64,000 nt of DNA from Bacillota bacterium (GCA_023391695.1 JAEWAK010000074.1:1-64000); one strand, 5' to 3'. Shown: positions 33,039-43,601, counted from the first letter of the stretch. Notes: generated by a model from the letters alone, not told the origin. A program made the numbers and translations.

Positions 33039-34613
33039 TTATTTATTATTAAAATAAGTGTCAAATATTTTAGAAGCAATCGGGACAGCATATTCGCTTC
33101 CCGTACCTACGCTTTCCACAATAATGCTGACTGCTATTTCAGGCTTTTCCACCGGGGCAAATCCCACAAACCAGGCGTGGGCGGGTTTATTTTCCTCATA
33201 TTCGGCAGAGCCGGTTTTACCCGCTACTTTATACTTCTTATTATTTAAGGCAGTTGCGGTACCGTCCTTTACCACTTCCGTCATAAACGTCGTCACTATC
33301 TGGGCTTCGTCCGGCGTAATCAGTGATTTATATATCTCCGGCATATATTTTTTGATTACATTTCCATTTTGGTTTTCTATATGGTCCACCACATAGGGTT
33401 TCATCATAACACCCCCGTTAGCTATGGTTGCGGCAATCAATGCGTTATGAAGGGGCGTGATCTGGGTTTTACCCTGGCCGATTACTGTCTGGGGTATCTC
33501 CTTCTTCGGTGATTTGGAGGTTAAAACAAAGCTGCTCTGATTATATACCAGGTTTGTCGGCAGCGGGGAATTGAACAGGAAGGTTTCACACAATTTATGA
33601 AAAGAGGAAATATTTAAAGTAGTTCCGATATTGGCAAAGGAGGAATTACAGGATTTTGCAAAAGATTCCATTAAATCTTCTTTACCGTGGACCTTGTTAT
33701 TATAACAGTTTATCGTTACCCCATTAAATTTTCCTTTTCCCTCACAGTTATAAGTATAATCCTCATAATCCGGATTCTCTTTCATGTATTCCAATGCCGT
33801 CAGTATCTTAAAGGTTGAACCGGGCGGATATAATCCCTGGGTCGCGCGGTTGATAAGAGCCGAATCATTGTCGCTGTCTTCTAATAAGTCTTCCCATAAA
33901 GCATCAATATTATTTGGATCATAATCAGGTTTTGAAACCATCGCAAGAATTTTACCGGAGGAAGGTTCCGTTACCACAACAGCCCCCCTGTAATTTCCCA
34001 AAGCTTCATAAGCCGCTTTCTGCAGCCTGCTGTCCAGAGTAGTGACTACATTATCGCCGATATTCTTTCCGCCTGATAATTCCTTTAAAATTTTACTGAC
34101 CGCATTATTATTGGAAGTCAGGAGATGAAAATTCTCTGAGGACTCCAAGCCGGTTCTTCCTTTGGAAAATCTTCCTACAACATGGGCAAACATACTGTCA
34201 AAAGGATATACCCTCTTCTCCGTTCCGTCTTTTTCCGCAACCGTATGGGCTAAAACCTTTCCGTCGGCAGACAGGATATCCCCCCGGACTATCTGTTCCG
34301 CCAAAAGATCCTGCCGCTGGTTATACGCATTGTTAATAACCTCAGAGCTCTGGGTAACCATAAAATTAGTGAAATAACCCAATACCAGTACAAACAAACC
34401 CACAAAGATATAAGTCACCAGCATGATTTCCCGGTTGGTCCGTTCCTTCCTGCCGATTTTTGGTGTATGCTCAACGGGATCTCCTTCCCCGTTATCGTCA
34501 TTTTCGCCTTTGATAAGCCGGTTTAATTTACCTATCCGATCAGATTTAAGTTCTGTTTTTTCTTTATTCAGTTGTTTTTTGGATTTTTCTTTTTCTTTTT
34601 TCAATATTATCAT
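33039..34613 (-). CDS. Penicillin-binding protein, transpeptidase
   Basis: A class-B PBP of about 524 residues. It has a basic, Lys-rich cytoplasmic N-terminus, one membrane anchor (IMLVTYIFVGLFVLVLGYF), a dimerisation region, and the transpeptidase domain with PGSTFKI (active Ser), the SCN triad and KTGSAEY. It cross-links peptidoglycan partnered with the SEDS protein encoded immediately upstream, whose 3' end it overlaps. The start is uncertain: ATG 34634 and a TTG further in are alternatives to ATG 34613. Confidence 0.9.
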   Translation of the reverse strand: MIILKKEKEKSKKQLNKEKTELKSDRIGKLNRLIKGENDDNGEGDPVEHTPKIGRKERTNREIMLVTYIFVGLFVLVLGYFTNFMVTQSSEVINNAYNQRQDLLAEQIVRGDILSADGKVLAHTVAEKDGTEKRVYPFDSMFAHVVGRFSKGRTGLESSENFHLLTSNNNAVSKILKELSGGKNIGDNVVTTLDSRLQKAAYEALGNYRGAVVVTEPSSGKILAMVSKPDYDPNNIDALWEDLLEDSDNDSALINRATQGLYPPGSTFKILTALEYMKENPDYEDYTYNCEGKGKFNGVTINCYNNKVHGKEDLMESFAKSCNSSFANIGTTLNISSFHKLCETFLFNSPLPTNLVYNQSSFVLTSKSPKKEIPQTVIGQGKTQITPLHNALIAATIANGGVMMKPYVVDHIENQNGNVIKKYMPEIYKSLITPDEAQIVTTFMTEVVKDGTATALNNKKYKVAGKTGSAEYEENKPAHAWFVGFAPVEKPEIAVSIIVESVGTGSEYAVPIASKIFDTYFNNK

Positions 34614-35913
34614 TCCTATCCTGACCCAGGACATAAAGTCCCTGAATCACACTGAACATTATTATGCTGCTTAATATGGAACTGCCGCCGGAGCTGATAA
34701 GGGGCAGTGTAACACCGGTTGACGGGATAAATTTAGTTACCCCTCCGACGGATAAAAATACCTGGAAAATATATATGATACTTAGTCCCAGGGCCATCAG
34801 TTTATAGAATATATCTTTCAGTCTCATAGCAATATTAATAAACATGATAAAACTGCTGATACAGATTAAAATCAGGCATACCGCAAATAAACCGCCCATT
34901 TCTTCTGAAATGGCTGAAAATATAAAGTCACTGTCAACTACCGGTATGCTGGTGGGCAGTCCCTTAAACAGACCCATTCCAAACCACCCTCCCGTTCCGA
35001 TCGCAAACAGGGATTGGGATACCTGATAGCCTTCCTTGTCGATAACGGACCAGGGATCCCTCCAGACCATAACCCTTACCCTTACGTGATTGAATTGATG
35101 ATAGGCCAGATAAGAGGCCGCACAGCCTGCCAGTAGGCCCGAGAAGAAATACAGAGGCTGGGAAGTTGCCACAAACAACATGACCAGATAGGTAATGAAA
35201 AAAATCAAAGCTCCTCCCAGATCCTTTTCCAATACCAGGATCAGTACATGGCTGGCGGCCAGGACAGTGACCCATACTATATAACGGAAATCCGTCCTTT
35301 TGGATAAAAGGGAGGCAATACAGAATACAAACAGTATCTTCACGAATTCGGAGGGCTGAATGGTTACACCGAACACACGGATCCAGTTAGTGGCGCCATA
35401 ATTTTCAAAGCCCCAGAATAATACGGATGCAAGCATTGCTATGCCAAGGATGCCATAGAACCATCCAAGTTTGGATAAATACTTCAGCTTATCAATTAAC
35501 AGCGGTATGATCAGACACAGGGCTAAAGTTCCCGAAGCGATAAAAAACTGTTTTACCGCTTTATCATAGGATAGCCGGGTCAGCATTACATAACCTATGG
35601 TAAGCATAAGCAGCATATTATGGAGTATCTGCTTAGACAGGTTTACATAAATCCATTGATATAAGCTCAATACCAGGATCATAGCAACCACTTCCATAAG
35701 ATACAGAAAAACTATCTTTATATTTTGTGTGTTAATAAACAGTATCAGATAACAGATAAAATGGAATACAAATATAATATAACTCATTTTCCGGTAAGTC
35801 CGGTTCTGTTTCTTTTTATCACTGAAACCGAATACCCGGAAAGAATAGTAGGTATAAATGGCAATCAAAATAATATTGATGTATTTTGCTAATTCTACGA
35901 TTATATTAACCAA
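34564..35913 (-). CDS. SEDS-family peptidoglycan polymerase (FtsW/RodA/SpoVE)
   Basis: The 449-residue polytopic protein shows the SEDS blocks GFENYGATNWIRVFGVTIQPSEFVK, LEKDLGGALIFF, and FIPSTGVTLPLISSGGSSI near the C-terminus. It polymerises lipid II into glycan strands and works with the overlapping class-B PBP gene. An N-terminal extension of about 80 residues with extra helices is typical of the Clostridia paralogue that pairs with this PBP. Whether it serves elongation, division or sporulation is not decidable here. Confidence 0.9.
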   Translation of the reverse strand: MVNIIVELAKYINIILIAIYTYYSFRVFGFSDKKKQNRTYRKMSYIIFVFHFICYLILFINTQNIKIVFLYLMEVVAMILVLSLYQWIYVNLSKQILHNMLLMLTIGYVMLTRLSYDKAVKQFFIASGTLALCLIIPLLIDKLKYLSKLGWFYGILGIAMLASVLFWGFENYGATNWIRVFGVTIQPSEFVKILFVFCIASLLSKRTDFRYIVWVTVLAASHVLILVLEKDLGGALIFFITYLVMLFVATSQPLYFFSGLLAGCAASYLAYHQFNHVRVRVMVWRDPWSVIDKEGYQVSQSLFAIGTGGWFGMGLFKGLPTSIPVVDSDFIFSAISEEMGGLFAVCLILICISSFIMFINIAMRLKDIFYKLMALGLSIIYIFQVFLSVGGVTKFIPSTGVTLPLISSGGSSILSSIIMFSVIQGLYVLGQDRNDNIEKRKRKIQKTTE

Positions 35914-35960
35914 TAATTACTCAACCCCTTTTCAAAAATATTCCGGTAAAGCTGGCCGCC

Positions 35961-38483
35961 TTATTCTATACCGCGCTTAAAATGTCCGCGTGTGAAATCT
36001 TTCATCTCATCAATTTGTCTGCTGCCATACCGGTACACTTCTGCAAATGCCTGAAGGATTTCCTTCGTTTCTTCATAGGATTCAAAGGTAAAGTTTAAGC
36101 GGATATTCCGTGTTTTAAGTGATTTCACTTCTTCCGAATTAGAAAGCAGTGATAAGCACTGGCTATTATAAATGGTGTTATAACATTCCCTGCAATGACG
36201 TTTTACCTTAAAACCCTTTTGATACCTGTCTATTAATTCTATTTTGTCCATTCCCATGCCGCAGCAAGGGGCATTGCTTTTGCGGGAGGCAATGTCTCCG
36301 CGGGGGGCAATGACTCTGTGGGAGGCATCGCCTGTTTTTACATAATTGGAATTGCTGCCGCTGTTCACGGTCTTAATCAGGCATTGCGCGGAAACCATCA
36401 GCGGAAGATAGCCGTATACTATAATATCGTGGTAAATTCCTGCCAGCCCCTTCAGTTCATTATAATTTAATTCCACAGGTGCCGTAAACCGGTCAATGCC
36501 GGAATCCAGCCAGAATTGCACTGCCCCGTAGTTCATGGTATAAAGATTGTAATCGGTTATCAATTCCTTCCCATGCTCTGCGGCCTGTAATTCTCTTACT
36601 GCAAAATAGTATTCTTCAAAATTCCGTAAAATATATCCATTTATAGTATTGTCTGTCAGTATGGTTTTATTCTGTAAATAGTTTTCATAAACTGCCTTGC
36701 GGAATATATGCGGCAAAGACAGATAGCACATTTTACCGCTTCGGCGGATCTCCTTTGTCAGTTCCAATAACTGCGAAAAAGGAACCGCATCGCTTTCCAG
36801 GTAAATCCCCGCAACCTCCTTTACCTCGCAGGCCGCTCTAAGCTGCTCGCTGTTGCTAACGGATACGCTGATTCCGAGGCTATCACCGTTACCATGAATG
36901 AATTTCTCAGGTCTTACGGATCTCTTTTTCTCCCTGTGGTTTCTCCGGTATCCCTCTGCAATGGCAGAAGATAATTTTGTTAACCCGCCGCGTCTTAATT
37001 CATTTAATTTCTGAACCGGAACAAAGGTATTGCCTTTCATATGGACGGTTAATTCTTTAAATTCAAAAGAGGTATCGTTTGTTTTCAGTAATTGTTTTCG
37101 TATCTTATCCTCGGTCATAGGCTGGTTTTTTGCTTCCTGTACCGTATCCCCTTCCACTTCCGCGTTAATGTCCCCGCACTTTAAGCAAAGCTTTAAAGGT
37201 TCTCCGGTCTGCACTTTCAGCTCACCGGTTACCGGAATTTTCTTTTCCTCTTTCCCGTATCGACCGGACAGTTCCTCCAACAGTTTATTATTTTTGGTTC
37301 GGTATACCATATTACCGGTTTTGACCTTGGAACCCCGGTTCAGGTTGACGGAATAATTTTTTCCTTTCCCCTCACCCGATTTTACGGTAAATTCATATAA
37401 GCTTTCGGAAGAATCCCTGATTTCCAGTATATCCTGGGCATTGATCTCCTCTGATAAAGTGATAACAGCCTGGCCGCCCTTTACCCCGGTTACCCTGCCG
37501 GCCAAAACCCCGCTGTGATTGGGCCTGTAAAGGGAAATCATGGATCTGCCGTTTCTTTCCGTATAATATCCCCCGGTAAAATCTCCCCGGTTATATAAAT
37601 CTTTCAGCTCCATAATATCCTTTTTCAATTCATCCCTGTGGGCAACCTGGTATTCCCCGTATTTTTCCTTGCCCAATTCAAAATATTTATCCACATATTT
37701 TCTGTAAGCCGCCGTAACCCCCGCAGTATATTCCGGACGTTTCATGCGTCCTTCAATTTTAAAGGAGTCGACTCCGGCTTCAATCAATTGGGGTATTATA
37801 TCCAGGGTACAGATATCTTTCGGACTTAGAAGGTATTTTTCATCCTGGTTATTTAAAACCCTGCCACTGTTTAAAAGCTGATACGGCATCCTGCAGGGCT
37901 GTGCGCACCTTCCCCGGTTCCCGCTCCTGCCCCCGATCAGGCTGCTCATCAGGCACTGTCCGGAATAGCAGTAACAAAGGGCACCATGGACAAAGGATTC
38001 TATCTCAAGATCCGTACCTGCCCGGAAGGCCTTAATTTCCTCCAGGCCTAATTCCCTGGAAGTGACAACCCTCGTTACTCCCTTACTTTTCAGTACTTCC
38101 GCCCCTAAAGCCATGGTTAAAGTCATCTGTGTACTGGCATGAATGGGAAGGTCGGGAAACTGTTCATGCAAAAAGGACAATACCCCCGTATCCTGTACGA
38201 TTACGGCATCCAGTCCCTGACCATAATAGGGATAAATATAATTATACAGCTCATTCTCCAACTCAGAATTCTTTAATAATGTATTAACGGTCAAATATAT
38301 TTTTTTATCATGAATATGAACGTAATTAATGGCACGAAGCATATCCTCATCTGTTAAATTATCGGCATAAGCCCTTGCCCCGAATTTAGTACCTCCGATA
38401 TAAACCGCATCACAGGAAGCATTCACTGCGGCTGTAAGACTCTCGAAGGAACCTGCCGGAGCCAGAATTTCTATCTTTTTCAT
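35961..38483 (-). CDS. Peptidase U32 family protein (DUF3656-containing)
   Basis: About 840 residues. The U32 start KKIEILAPAGSFESLTAAV is followed by DAVYIGGTKFGARAYADN, VIVQDTGVL and SGQCLMSSLIGGRSGNRGRC with family cysteines. A DUF3656-like middle region and a C-terminal Cys-rich segment (CCGMGM, CRECYNTIYNSQC) come after. U32 proteins such as RlhA/TrhP introduce hydroxyl groups into 23S rRNA or tRNA rather than act as peptidases. ATG 38483 follows GAGGAAA. An odd three-fold 18-bp tandem repeat (about 36276-36336) encodes DASHRV-IAPRGD-IASRKS just before the CCGM cysteines. Confidence 0.9.
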   Translation of the reverse strand: MKKIEILAPAGSFESLTAAVNASCDAVYIGGTKFGARAYADNLTDEDMLRAINYVHIHDKKIYLTVNTLLKNSELENELYNYIYPYYGQGLDAVIVQDTGVLSFLHEQFPDLPIHASTQMTLTMALGAEVLKSKGVTRVVTSRELGLEEIKAFRAGTDLEIESFVHGALCYCYSGQCLMSSLIGGRSGNRGRCAQPCRMPYQLLNSGRVLNNQDEKYLLSPKDICTLDIIPQLIEAGVDSFKIEGRMKRPEYTAGVTAAYRKYVDKYFELGKEKYGEYQVAHRDELKKDIMELKDLYNRGDFTGGYYTERNGRSMISLYRPNHSGVLAGRVTGVKGGQAVITLSEEINAQDILEIRDSSESLYEFTVKSGEGKGKNYSVNLNRGSKVKTGNMVYRTKNNKLLEELSGRYGKEEKKIPVTGELKVQTGEPLKLCLKCGDINAEVEGDTVQEAKNQPMTEDKIRKQLLKTNDTSFEFKELTVHMKGNTFVPVQKLNELRRGGLTKLSSAIAEGYRRNHREKKRSVRPEKFIHGNGDSLGISVSVSNSEQLRAACEVKEVAGIYLESDAVPFSQLLELTKEIRRSGKMCYLSLPHIFRKAVYENYLQNKTILTDNTINGYILRNFEEYYFAVRELQAAEHGKELITDYNLYTMNYGAVQFWLDSGIDRFTAPVELNYNELKGLAGIYHDIIVYGYLPLMVSAQCLIKTVNSGSNSNYVKTGDASHRVIAPRGDIASRKSNAPCCGMGMDKIELIDRYQKGFKVKRHCRECYNTIYNSQCLSLLSNSEEVKSLKTRNIRLNFTFESYEETKEILQAFAEVYRYGSRQIDEMKDFTRGHFKRGIE

Positions 38484-38654
38484 TATTTTCCTCATTCCTG
38501 CATACGCTTTTTACACATCTGAAATTTGCGCACTGCAGGCTTCTAAAAAATGAGCCGCAGCAAAATATAAGTTAACCCCTTACATATAATGGTAATCTTA
38601 CGTAAGCAGTATAAACTATGAGTTTTGCAGCAGCTTCGATATGTCTGTCCGTTT

Positions 38655-39062
38655 TTATTTATTCTTATCCATTAATTCGGTCTCTAACCGGATAATGTTC
38701 TTTTGTGCTTCGTTTAATTCCTGTTTCAGGGCTGCTATTTCCCTTTCGGCAGCGTCCAGTTTTGTCTGAGCGGAAATTAATTCATGTTTTATTTCAAATA
38801 TTTCATTGCCTTTGCTCTCATTTTCATTTTCAATTTCTTTTATCTGATTGCGGGTTTTAAAATAATCGTCCGCAATATTGATTTCCATTAAGATACTTTT
38901 CATTTCGGAATCCAATAATTTATAAAAATCCTGTTTCTTAAATTCCTGATGTTTATTATTAATATAAGATGCGACCTTCTGAAGATACTCTTCACTTTCA
39001 TAACCCCGTAAAGTGTATCTTTTGTTATTAATGATTACTTCGATATTATTCATCTTATTCAT
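38655..39062 (-). CDS. zapA: Cell division protein ZapA
   Basis: The 135-residue protein has the ZapA N-terminal fold (VIINNKRYTLRGYESEEYLQKVASYINNK) and a long C-terminal coiled coil rich in Glu, Lys and Leu. ZapA bundles FtsZ filaments at the division ring. It lies upstream of the U32 gene on the same strand with a 170-bp gap. Confidence 0.85.
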   Translation of the reverse strand: MNKMNNIEVIINNKRYTLRGYESEEYLQKVASYINNKHQEFKKQDFYKLLDSEMKSILMEINIADDYFKTRNQIKEIENENESKGNEIFEIKHELISAQTKLDAAEREIAALKQELNEAQKNIIRLETELMDKNK

Positions 39063-39254
39063 GTAATCGCCCCTTAGAGTTTATAGTTTCAGCCTTTATT
39101 CCTGACTTTTAATCAAAGCGGATATTCGCATTCTGATTTGCTCCGTGCTCATAAATCGTCACCATGTTCCTGGCACCGGATGTATGTGTAAAAAACAGTT
39201 TTAAGAAATTGAAAAGCAATTCCCATAAATAGTATTATAAACCATCTCTCACTG

Positions 39255-40259
39255 TTAGACAAGCTTTTCTTGACCCAGCCCGAAATGCTTATAGGCCAGA
39301 TCCGACACTACCCTGCCTCTTGGTGTCCTGAGAATCAGGCCGTTCTGAACCAGATAAGGTTCATAGACCTCTTCTATGGTACCGGTATCTTCCCCGATTG
39401 TAGTTGCCACCGTTTCAATGCCCACAGGTCCGCCGTTAAATTTTTCTATCATGGTGAACAGGATTTCCCGGTCCGTATTATCAAGCCCCAGCTTGTCCAC
39501 TTCCAATAAGTCCAGAGCAAAATCAGCAACTTCCCTGGTAATATACCCGTCATATTTTACCTGGGCAAAATCCCTGACCCGCTTTAGCAGACGGTTTGCG
39601 AGACGGGGCGTGCCCCTGGAACGCCTGGCCAGTTCCGTTGCGCCGTCTTCATCTATTTTCACATTAAAAACCTGGGCTGACCGGCAGATGATTACTTTTA
39701 ACTCTTCCACCGTATAAAATTCCAGACGGTTTACCACACCAAAGCGGTCACGAAGAGGCGGCGTCAGCATACCGGCCCTTGTGGTTGCACCAACCAAAGT
39801 AAATTTAGGCAGATCCAGCCGGATGGATTTGGCGGTTGCACCCTTGCCGATCACAATATCAATGACATAATCCTCCATGGCAGGATATAAAAGTTCTTCC
39901 ACCTGCCGGTTCAGGCGGTGTATCTCATCCACAAACAATACATCCCCTTCCTGGAGGTTATTTAAAATAGCCGCCATTTCTCCGGGTTTCTCTATGGCAG
40001 GCCCGGAGGTAACTTTCATATTCACCGACATCTCATTGGCTATGATTCCTGCCAGCGTCGTTTTACCAAGTCCGGGCGGACCGTAAAAAAGAACATGGTC
40101 CAGGCTTTCTTTCCTGCGTTTTGCCGCTTCGATATAAACCTTAAGATTCTCCTTGGCTTTGGTTTGGCCGATGTAATCTTCCAGAAGCTGGGGTCTTAAA
40201 GTATTTTCTATTTTTTTATCTTCATCCATTAATTCCGTTGTAATAATACGTTTTCCCAT
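39255..40259 (-). CDS. ruvB: Holliday junction branch-migration helicase RuvB
   Basis: The 334-residue AAA+ motor has Walker A GPPGLGKTT, Walker B VDEIHRL, sensor GATTRAGML and the C-terminal winged helix. It drives branch migration with RuvA, whose gene lies 69 bp upstream. All family motifs are intact. Confidence 0.97.
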   Translation of the reverse strand: MGKRIITTELMDEDKKIENTLRPQLLEDYIGQTKAKENLKVYIEAAKRRKESLDHVLFYGPPGLGKTTLAGIIANEMSVNMKVTSGPAIEKPGEMAAILNNLQEGDVLFVDEIHRLNRQVEELLYPAMEDYVIDIVIGKGATAKSIRLDLPKFTLVGATTRAGMLTPPLRDRFGVVNRLEFYTVEELKVIICRSAQVFNVKIDEDGATELARRSRGTPRLANRLLKRVRDFAQVKYDGYITREVADFALDLLEVDKLGLDNTDREILFTMIEKFNGGPVGIETVATTIGEDTGTIEEVYEPYLVQNGLILRTPRGRVVSDLAYKHFGLGQEKLV

Positions 40260-40328
40260 TTTGACACCTGGCTTTTTTGTTATTGATTCTTAGATAATAT
40301 ATAGCCCCGGACAGACAAGTAAATCCTT

Positions 40329-40952
40329 TTAAACCAGTCTTTTTAAGCTCTGCTTCAGGACATCTTCCGCGGTCATTCCTTCTTTTATTTCGACATTTCT
40401 TACCACTCTGGCAGCATCCGTCTGGGAATAGCCCAGAACAGCCAGGGCTTCGACGGCCTCTTTCCTGATATCAGACACCGCCGTTTCCGTACCTTTTATC
40501 TGTTGCTGCCCTTCCATCTGATTCATTAATTTAAGTTCAAAGGCATCTTCCAGTTTTAATTTGTCTTTTAATTCTATGATCAGTTTACTGGCTGTTTTCG
40601 TTCCGATTCCCGGTGCTTTTGCAATGGTTTTGACATCGTCGGACAATACCGCAAATCTTAAATCGTCCGGAGTAATGGCTGATAAAATGCCAAGAGCACC
40701 TTTCGGGCCAATCCCATTGACCGTAATTAATAACTTAAATACATTTAAATCGTCACGGGTCAAAAATCCAAATAACAAGACCGCATCTTCCCGGACATAA
40801 AGATAAGTATATACCTTCAGGTGGCTTCCTGTTTTAGGCAGACCATCTAAAGAAGAAAGGGGCATACGCACTTCATAACCCAAGCCGTTTGCCTCTATGA
40901 CAATTCCTTCTTCACTCACTTCCGTTAATTCACCTTTTATGTATGATATCAT
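40329..40952 (-). CDS. ruvA: Holliday junction DNA-binding protein RuvA
   Basis: The 207-residue protein has the N-terminal OB fold (MISYIKGELTEV...GIGYEVRMP-like GLGYEVRMP), paired helix-hairpin-helix motifs (VNGIGPKGALGILS and APGIGTKTASKLIIELKDKL) and the C-terminal RuvB-binding domain (EAVEALAVLGYSQTDAARVV). It forms the tetrameric junction clamp. First gene of the ruvAB operon. Confidence 0.97.
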   Translation of the reverse strand: MISYIKGELTEVSEEGIVIEANGLGYEVRMPLSSLDGLPKTGSHLKVYTYLYVREDAVLLFGFLTRDDLNVFKLLITVNGIGPKGALGILSAITPDDLRFAVLSDDVKTIAKAPGIGTKTASKLIIELKDKLKLEDAFELKLMNQMEGQQQIKGTETAVSDIRKEAVEALAVLGYSQTDAARVVRNVEIKEGMTAEDVLKQSLKRLV

Positions 40953-41105
40953 ATATATACCAAGCCTCTCACTAAAAGCATAGAACCAATAGTTCCTGCT
41001 TAATTTACCTCTATTATAACCTTTGCAAAGGAATTAAGCAAGAACTTTCAAAACAGGTGTTCGCAGCCGCCTTAAAAGGACAGGAGCCGCTTGTGATTCC
41101 TTACT

Positions 41106-43601
41106 CTACATCAGGGTAGAGAACAGATTGAGAATCCGCTGGTAGGTTTTTAAATACCAGGGCCTGTTCTTCCAGTCCTGATAAGTAATTTCCAGACTTA
41201 TATCCATGGTATTCATCAGATCATCTTTAATGATATCAATGACTTCCCGGTTACACATCCAAAGGCCGCATTCATAGTGAAGATAAAAACTGCGGTAATC
41301 CATATTGATGGTGCCTACAATGCCGCAATCTTCATTAATTATGGTTTTTGCGTGGATAAATCCGGGTTTGTATTCATAAATTTTAATGCCGGCTTCCAAT
41401 AACCGTCCATAATTATAATTGGTCAGTCTCTTAACATTTTTTTTATCCGGTATATAAGGTGTTATGATCCTGACATCGACTCCGCTTTTTACGGCTGTTA
41501 TCAGGGCCTGCTTCATATCATCTTCTATAATCAGGTAAGGCGTGGTGATATAAACATATTTCTTGGCATAATTTATAATCTGCATGTAAATGGTTTCAAT
41601 GGGGTTGTTGGGATTATTGGCCGGGCCGTCTGCAATTACATGGCAGTAGACATCGCTTGACGGGAACTTTTTCGTAGGCCGGTATGGGTTATAATCAAGC
41701 CTGACCCCGCTGTTACAGATTTCCCACATCTGCAGGAAAGTTACCGTAAGCCCCCAGACGGCATCCCCTTCCACCCTGACCGCATTATCCTTCCAGGTTC
41801 CAAACCGTTTCACGAGATTGACGTATTCATCCGCCAGGTTCATCCCTCCGGTATAGCCTACGTTTCCGTCAATTACAATAATTTTCTGATGGCTCCTGTA
41901 GTTCATATAGAGTTTATCCGTATATTTATGGATTGGGTTAAACACTCCGATTTCAAACCCTTCCGTTTCCAGGTTCTTTCTGAAATTTTTGGGAGTCCTG
42001 AGCGTTGCCCCAAAATCATCGTACATGAACTTTACATGGACACCTTCCTTTATCTTGGCAAGCAGCAGCTTATGCATGTTATCCCATAAAACGCCTTCTC
42101 CGACAATAAAGAAATTAATCAGGATAAATTTACCTGCATTTTTTATATCTTCAAAAATGGCTTCAAAGGTATCCTCCCCCATGGGGTAATACTGAATTTG
42201 GTTATTTTTAAACAACGGAAAACGCTGGCTTTCCATGTATCTGGACATTCTGCTTTTGGTCGGATATTTTCCCGCATATTCCTTTGCCAGGTCCGCATCA
42301 TAATGCAGATACTGTGCTCCGTGGGTCATTTTAGCCATAACCTGTTTCTCTATTTTACGCTTGGAACCCGCCTTTCCCCACAACGCATACATGATATGGC
42401 CTGTAAAAGGCAGAATCAGCACGATACAAATCCAGCTTATTTTATAAGATGGGCTTCGGTTGTCATTTACCAGCCCAATGGTTACAAATATACTGAATAT
42501 CTCAATAATAAGGTAAATATAAATCGTGGACTCACTCAGCCAATATGTAAGTAAGAACAGAACTACAAACTGGATTAAAACCAATAGGCCAACTAAAGCA
42601 ACCCGTAAAAATCCGCTTAAATAACTTTTCGAGGTACCTTTCAGATCTTCATTCAGTATACTGCTCATGTTATTCCACCTCTCTTTACCTATACTTTTAT
42701 ACAGCCTTTCTTTTAAACCGGCCAATTCCAATTCATGTCTTAAGGAACGCAAGTCAGGAAAGGCCTTTAATAAACGCCTCTGGACATAACTTGTCTTGAT
42801 TTCCCTTGCCTGCAACCGGTTTATATATTCCTTTACCTGCCCTTCTATCTCCTGACGTAACTTCCTGAAATCAAACCCTTCTTTGGTTTTATTTCTATCT
42901 ATTAATTTATCCCTGTTTTCTTCCATAAATAACTTAACGTTATCTAACAGTTCGGAAGCTTTATAACCGGATAACCTGTGTTTTAATTCCTCTTTGGTTT
43001 CATATAATCTGCTGTTTTCAATATATTCCTGAAACTCCTGTTTCAGTCTCTGCAAATCGGTAAGTACGGTGTCAAGCTGCAGAGTATGTACGACCGTAAT
43101 AGCAGTATCGGCTGCAAAAACAACGATTAATATGTATCCGATGTATTCTCCATAAAGTTTTGGAATTGCATTTAATAGGATAACCATATGGGGCTGTAAT
43201 AATTCCGTCATTAAAACGGATAATACTCCCCAGAAAAGTGAGGCGGACAAACATACCCTGCCGCGGTAATTAAATTTTTTATCACTGTAATCCCACCATT
43301 TTGCATGAAATAATAATTCCATGCAAAGAGAAGTAAAATATTCAAGTAAAGTAGCAAGAACCATGCCGCCGAGAAATACCAGCAAAACCCTGTTCCTGTA
43401 CTGCCAGAATACCATATAAACAATGGTTGCCCCAGCACCGTAAATCGGTATGACGGGACCGTTTAAAAAGCCTCTGTTTACCCAGTTTTTTTTAACTATG
43501 GAAACATAGCAGCTTTCATAAATCCATCCCATAAAAGAATATATTATAAAATTATAAAAAATATCAAAAAATTCCAGACCAAAAATCTTAATGTCCCACA
43601 T
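41106..43601 (-). CDS. Cardiolipin synthase fused to a CmpB-like membrane domain
   Basis: An 831-residue fusion. Residues about 1-180 resemble the putative ABC-transporter type IV/CmpB membrane domain (FMGWIYESCYVSI, NRGFLNGPVIPIYGAGA). A ~140-residue coiled-coil linker follows, then two helices and a PLD-type cardiolipin synthase. Its HKD motifs are HQKIIVIDG(x)VGYTGGMN near 555 and HAKTIINEDCGIVGTINMD near 750. The enzyme condenses phosphatidylglycerols into cardiolipin. Both parts normally occur as separate proteins, and no start signal is seen at the join, so the fusion appears genuine. Confidence 0.88.
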   Translation of the reverse strand: MWDIKIFGLEFFDIFYNFIIYSFMGWIYESCYVSIVKKNWVNRGFLNGPVIPIYGAGATIVYMVFWQYRNRVLLVFLGGMVLATLLEYFTSLCMELLFHAKWWDYSDKKFNYRGRVCLSASLFWGVLSVLMTELLQPHMVILLNAIPKLYGEYIGYILIVVFAADTAITVVHTLQLDTVLTDLQRLKQEFQEYIENSRLYETKEELKHRLSGYKASELLDNVKLFMEENRDKLIDRNKTKEGFDFRKLRQEIEGQVKEYINRLQAREIKTSYVQRRLLKAFPDLRSLRHELELAGLKERLYKSIGKERWNNMSSILNEDLKGTSKSYLSGFLRVALVGLLVLIQFVVLFLLTYWLSESTIYIYLIIEIFSIFVTIGLVNDNRSPSYKISWICIVLILPFTGHIMYALWGKAGSKRKIEKQVMAKMTHGAQYLHYDADLAKEYAGKYPTKSRMSRYMESQRFPLFKNNQIQYYPMGEDTFEAIFEDIKNAGKFILINFFIVGEGVLWDNMHKLLLAKIKEGVHVKFMYDDFGATLRTPKNFRKNLETEGFEIGVFNPIHKYTDKLYMNYRSHQKIIVIDGNVGYTGGMNLADEYVNLVKRFGTWKDNAVRVEGDAVWGLTVTFLQMWEICNSGVRLDYNPYRPTKKFPSSDVYCHVIADGPANNPNNPIETIYMQIINYAKKYVYITTPYLIIEDDMKQALITAVKSGVDVRIITPYIPDKKNVKRLTNYNYGRLLEAGIKIYEYKPGFIHAKTIINEDCGIVGTINMDYRSFYLHYECGLWMCNREVIDIIKDDLMNTMDISLEITYQDWKNRPWYLKTYQRILNLFSTLM

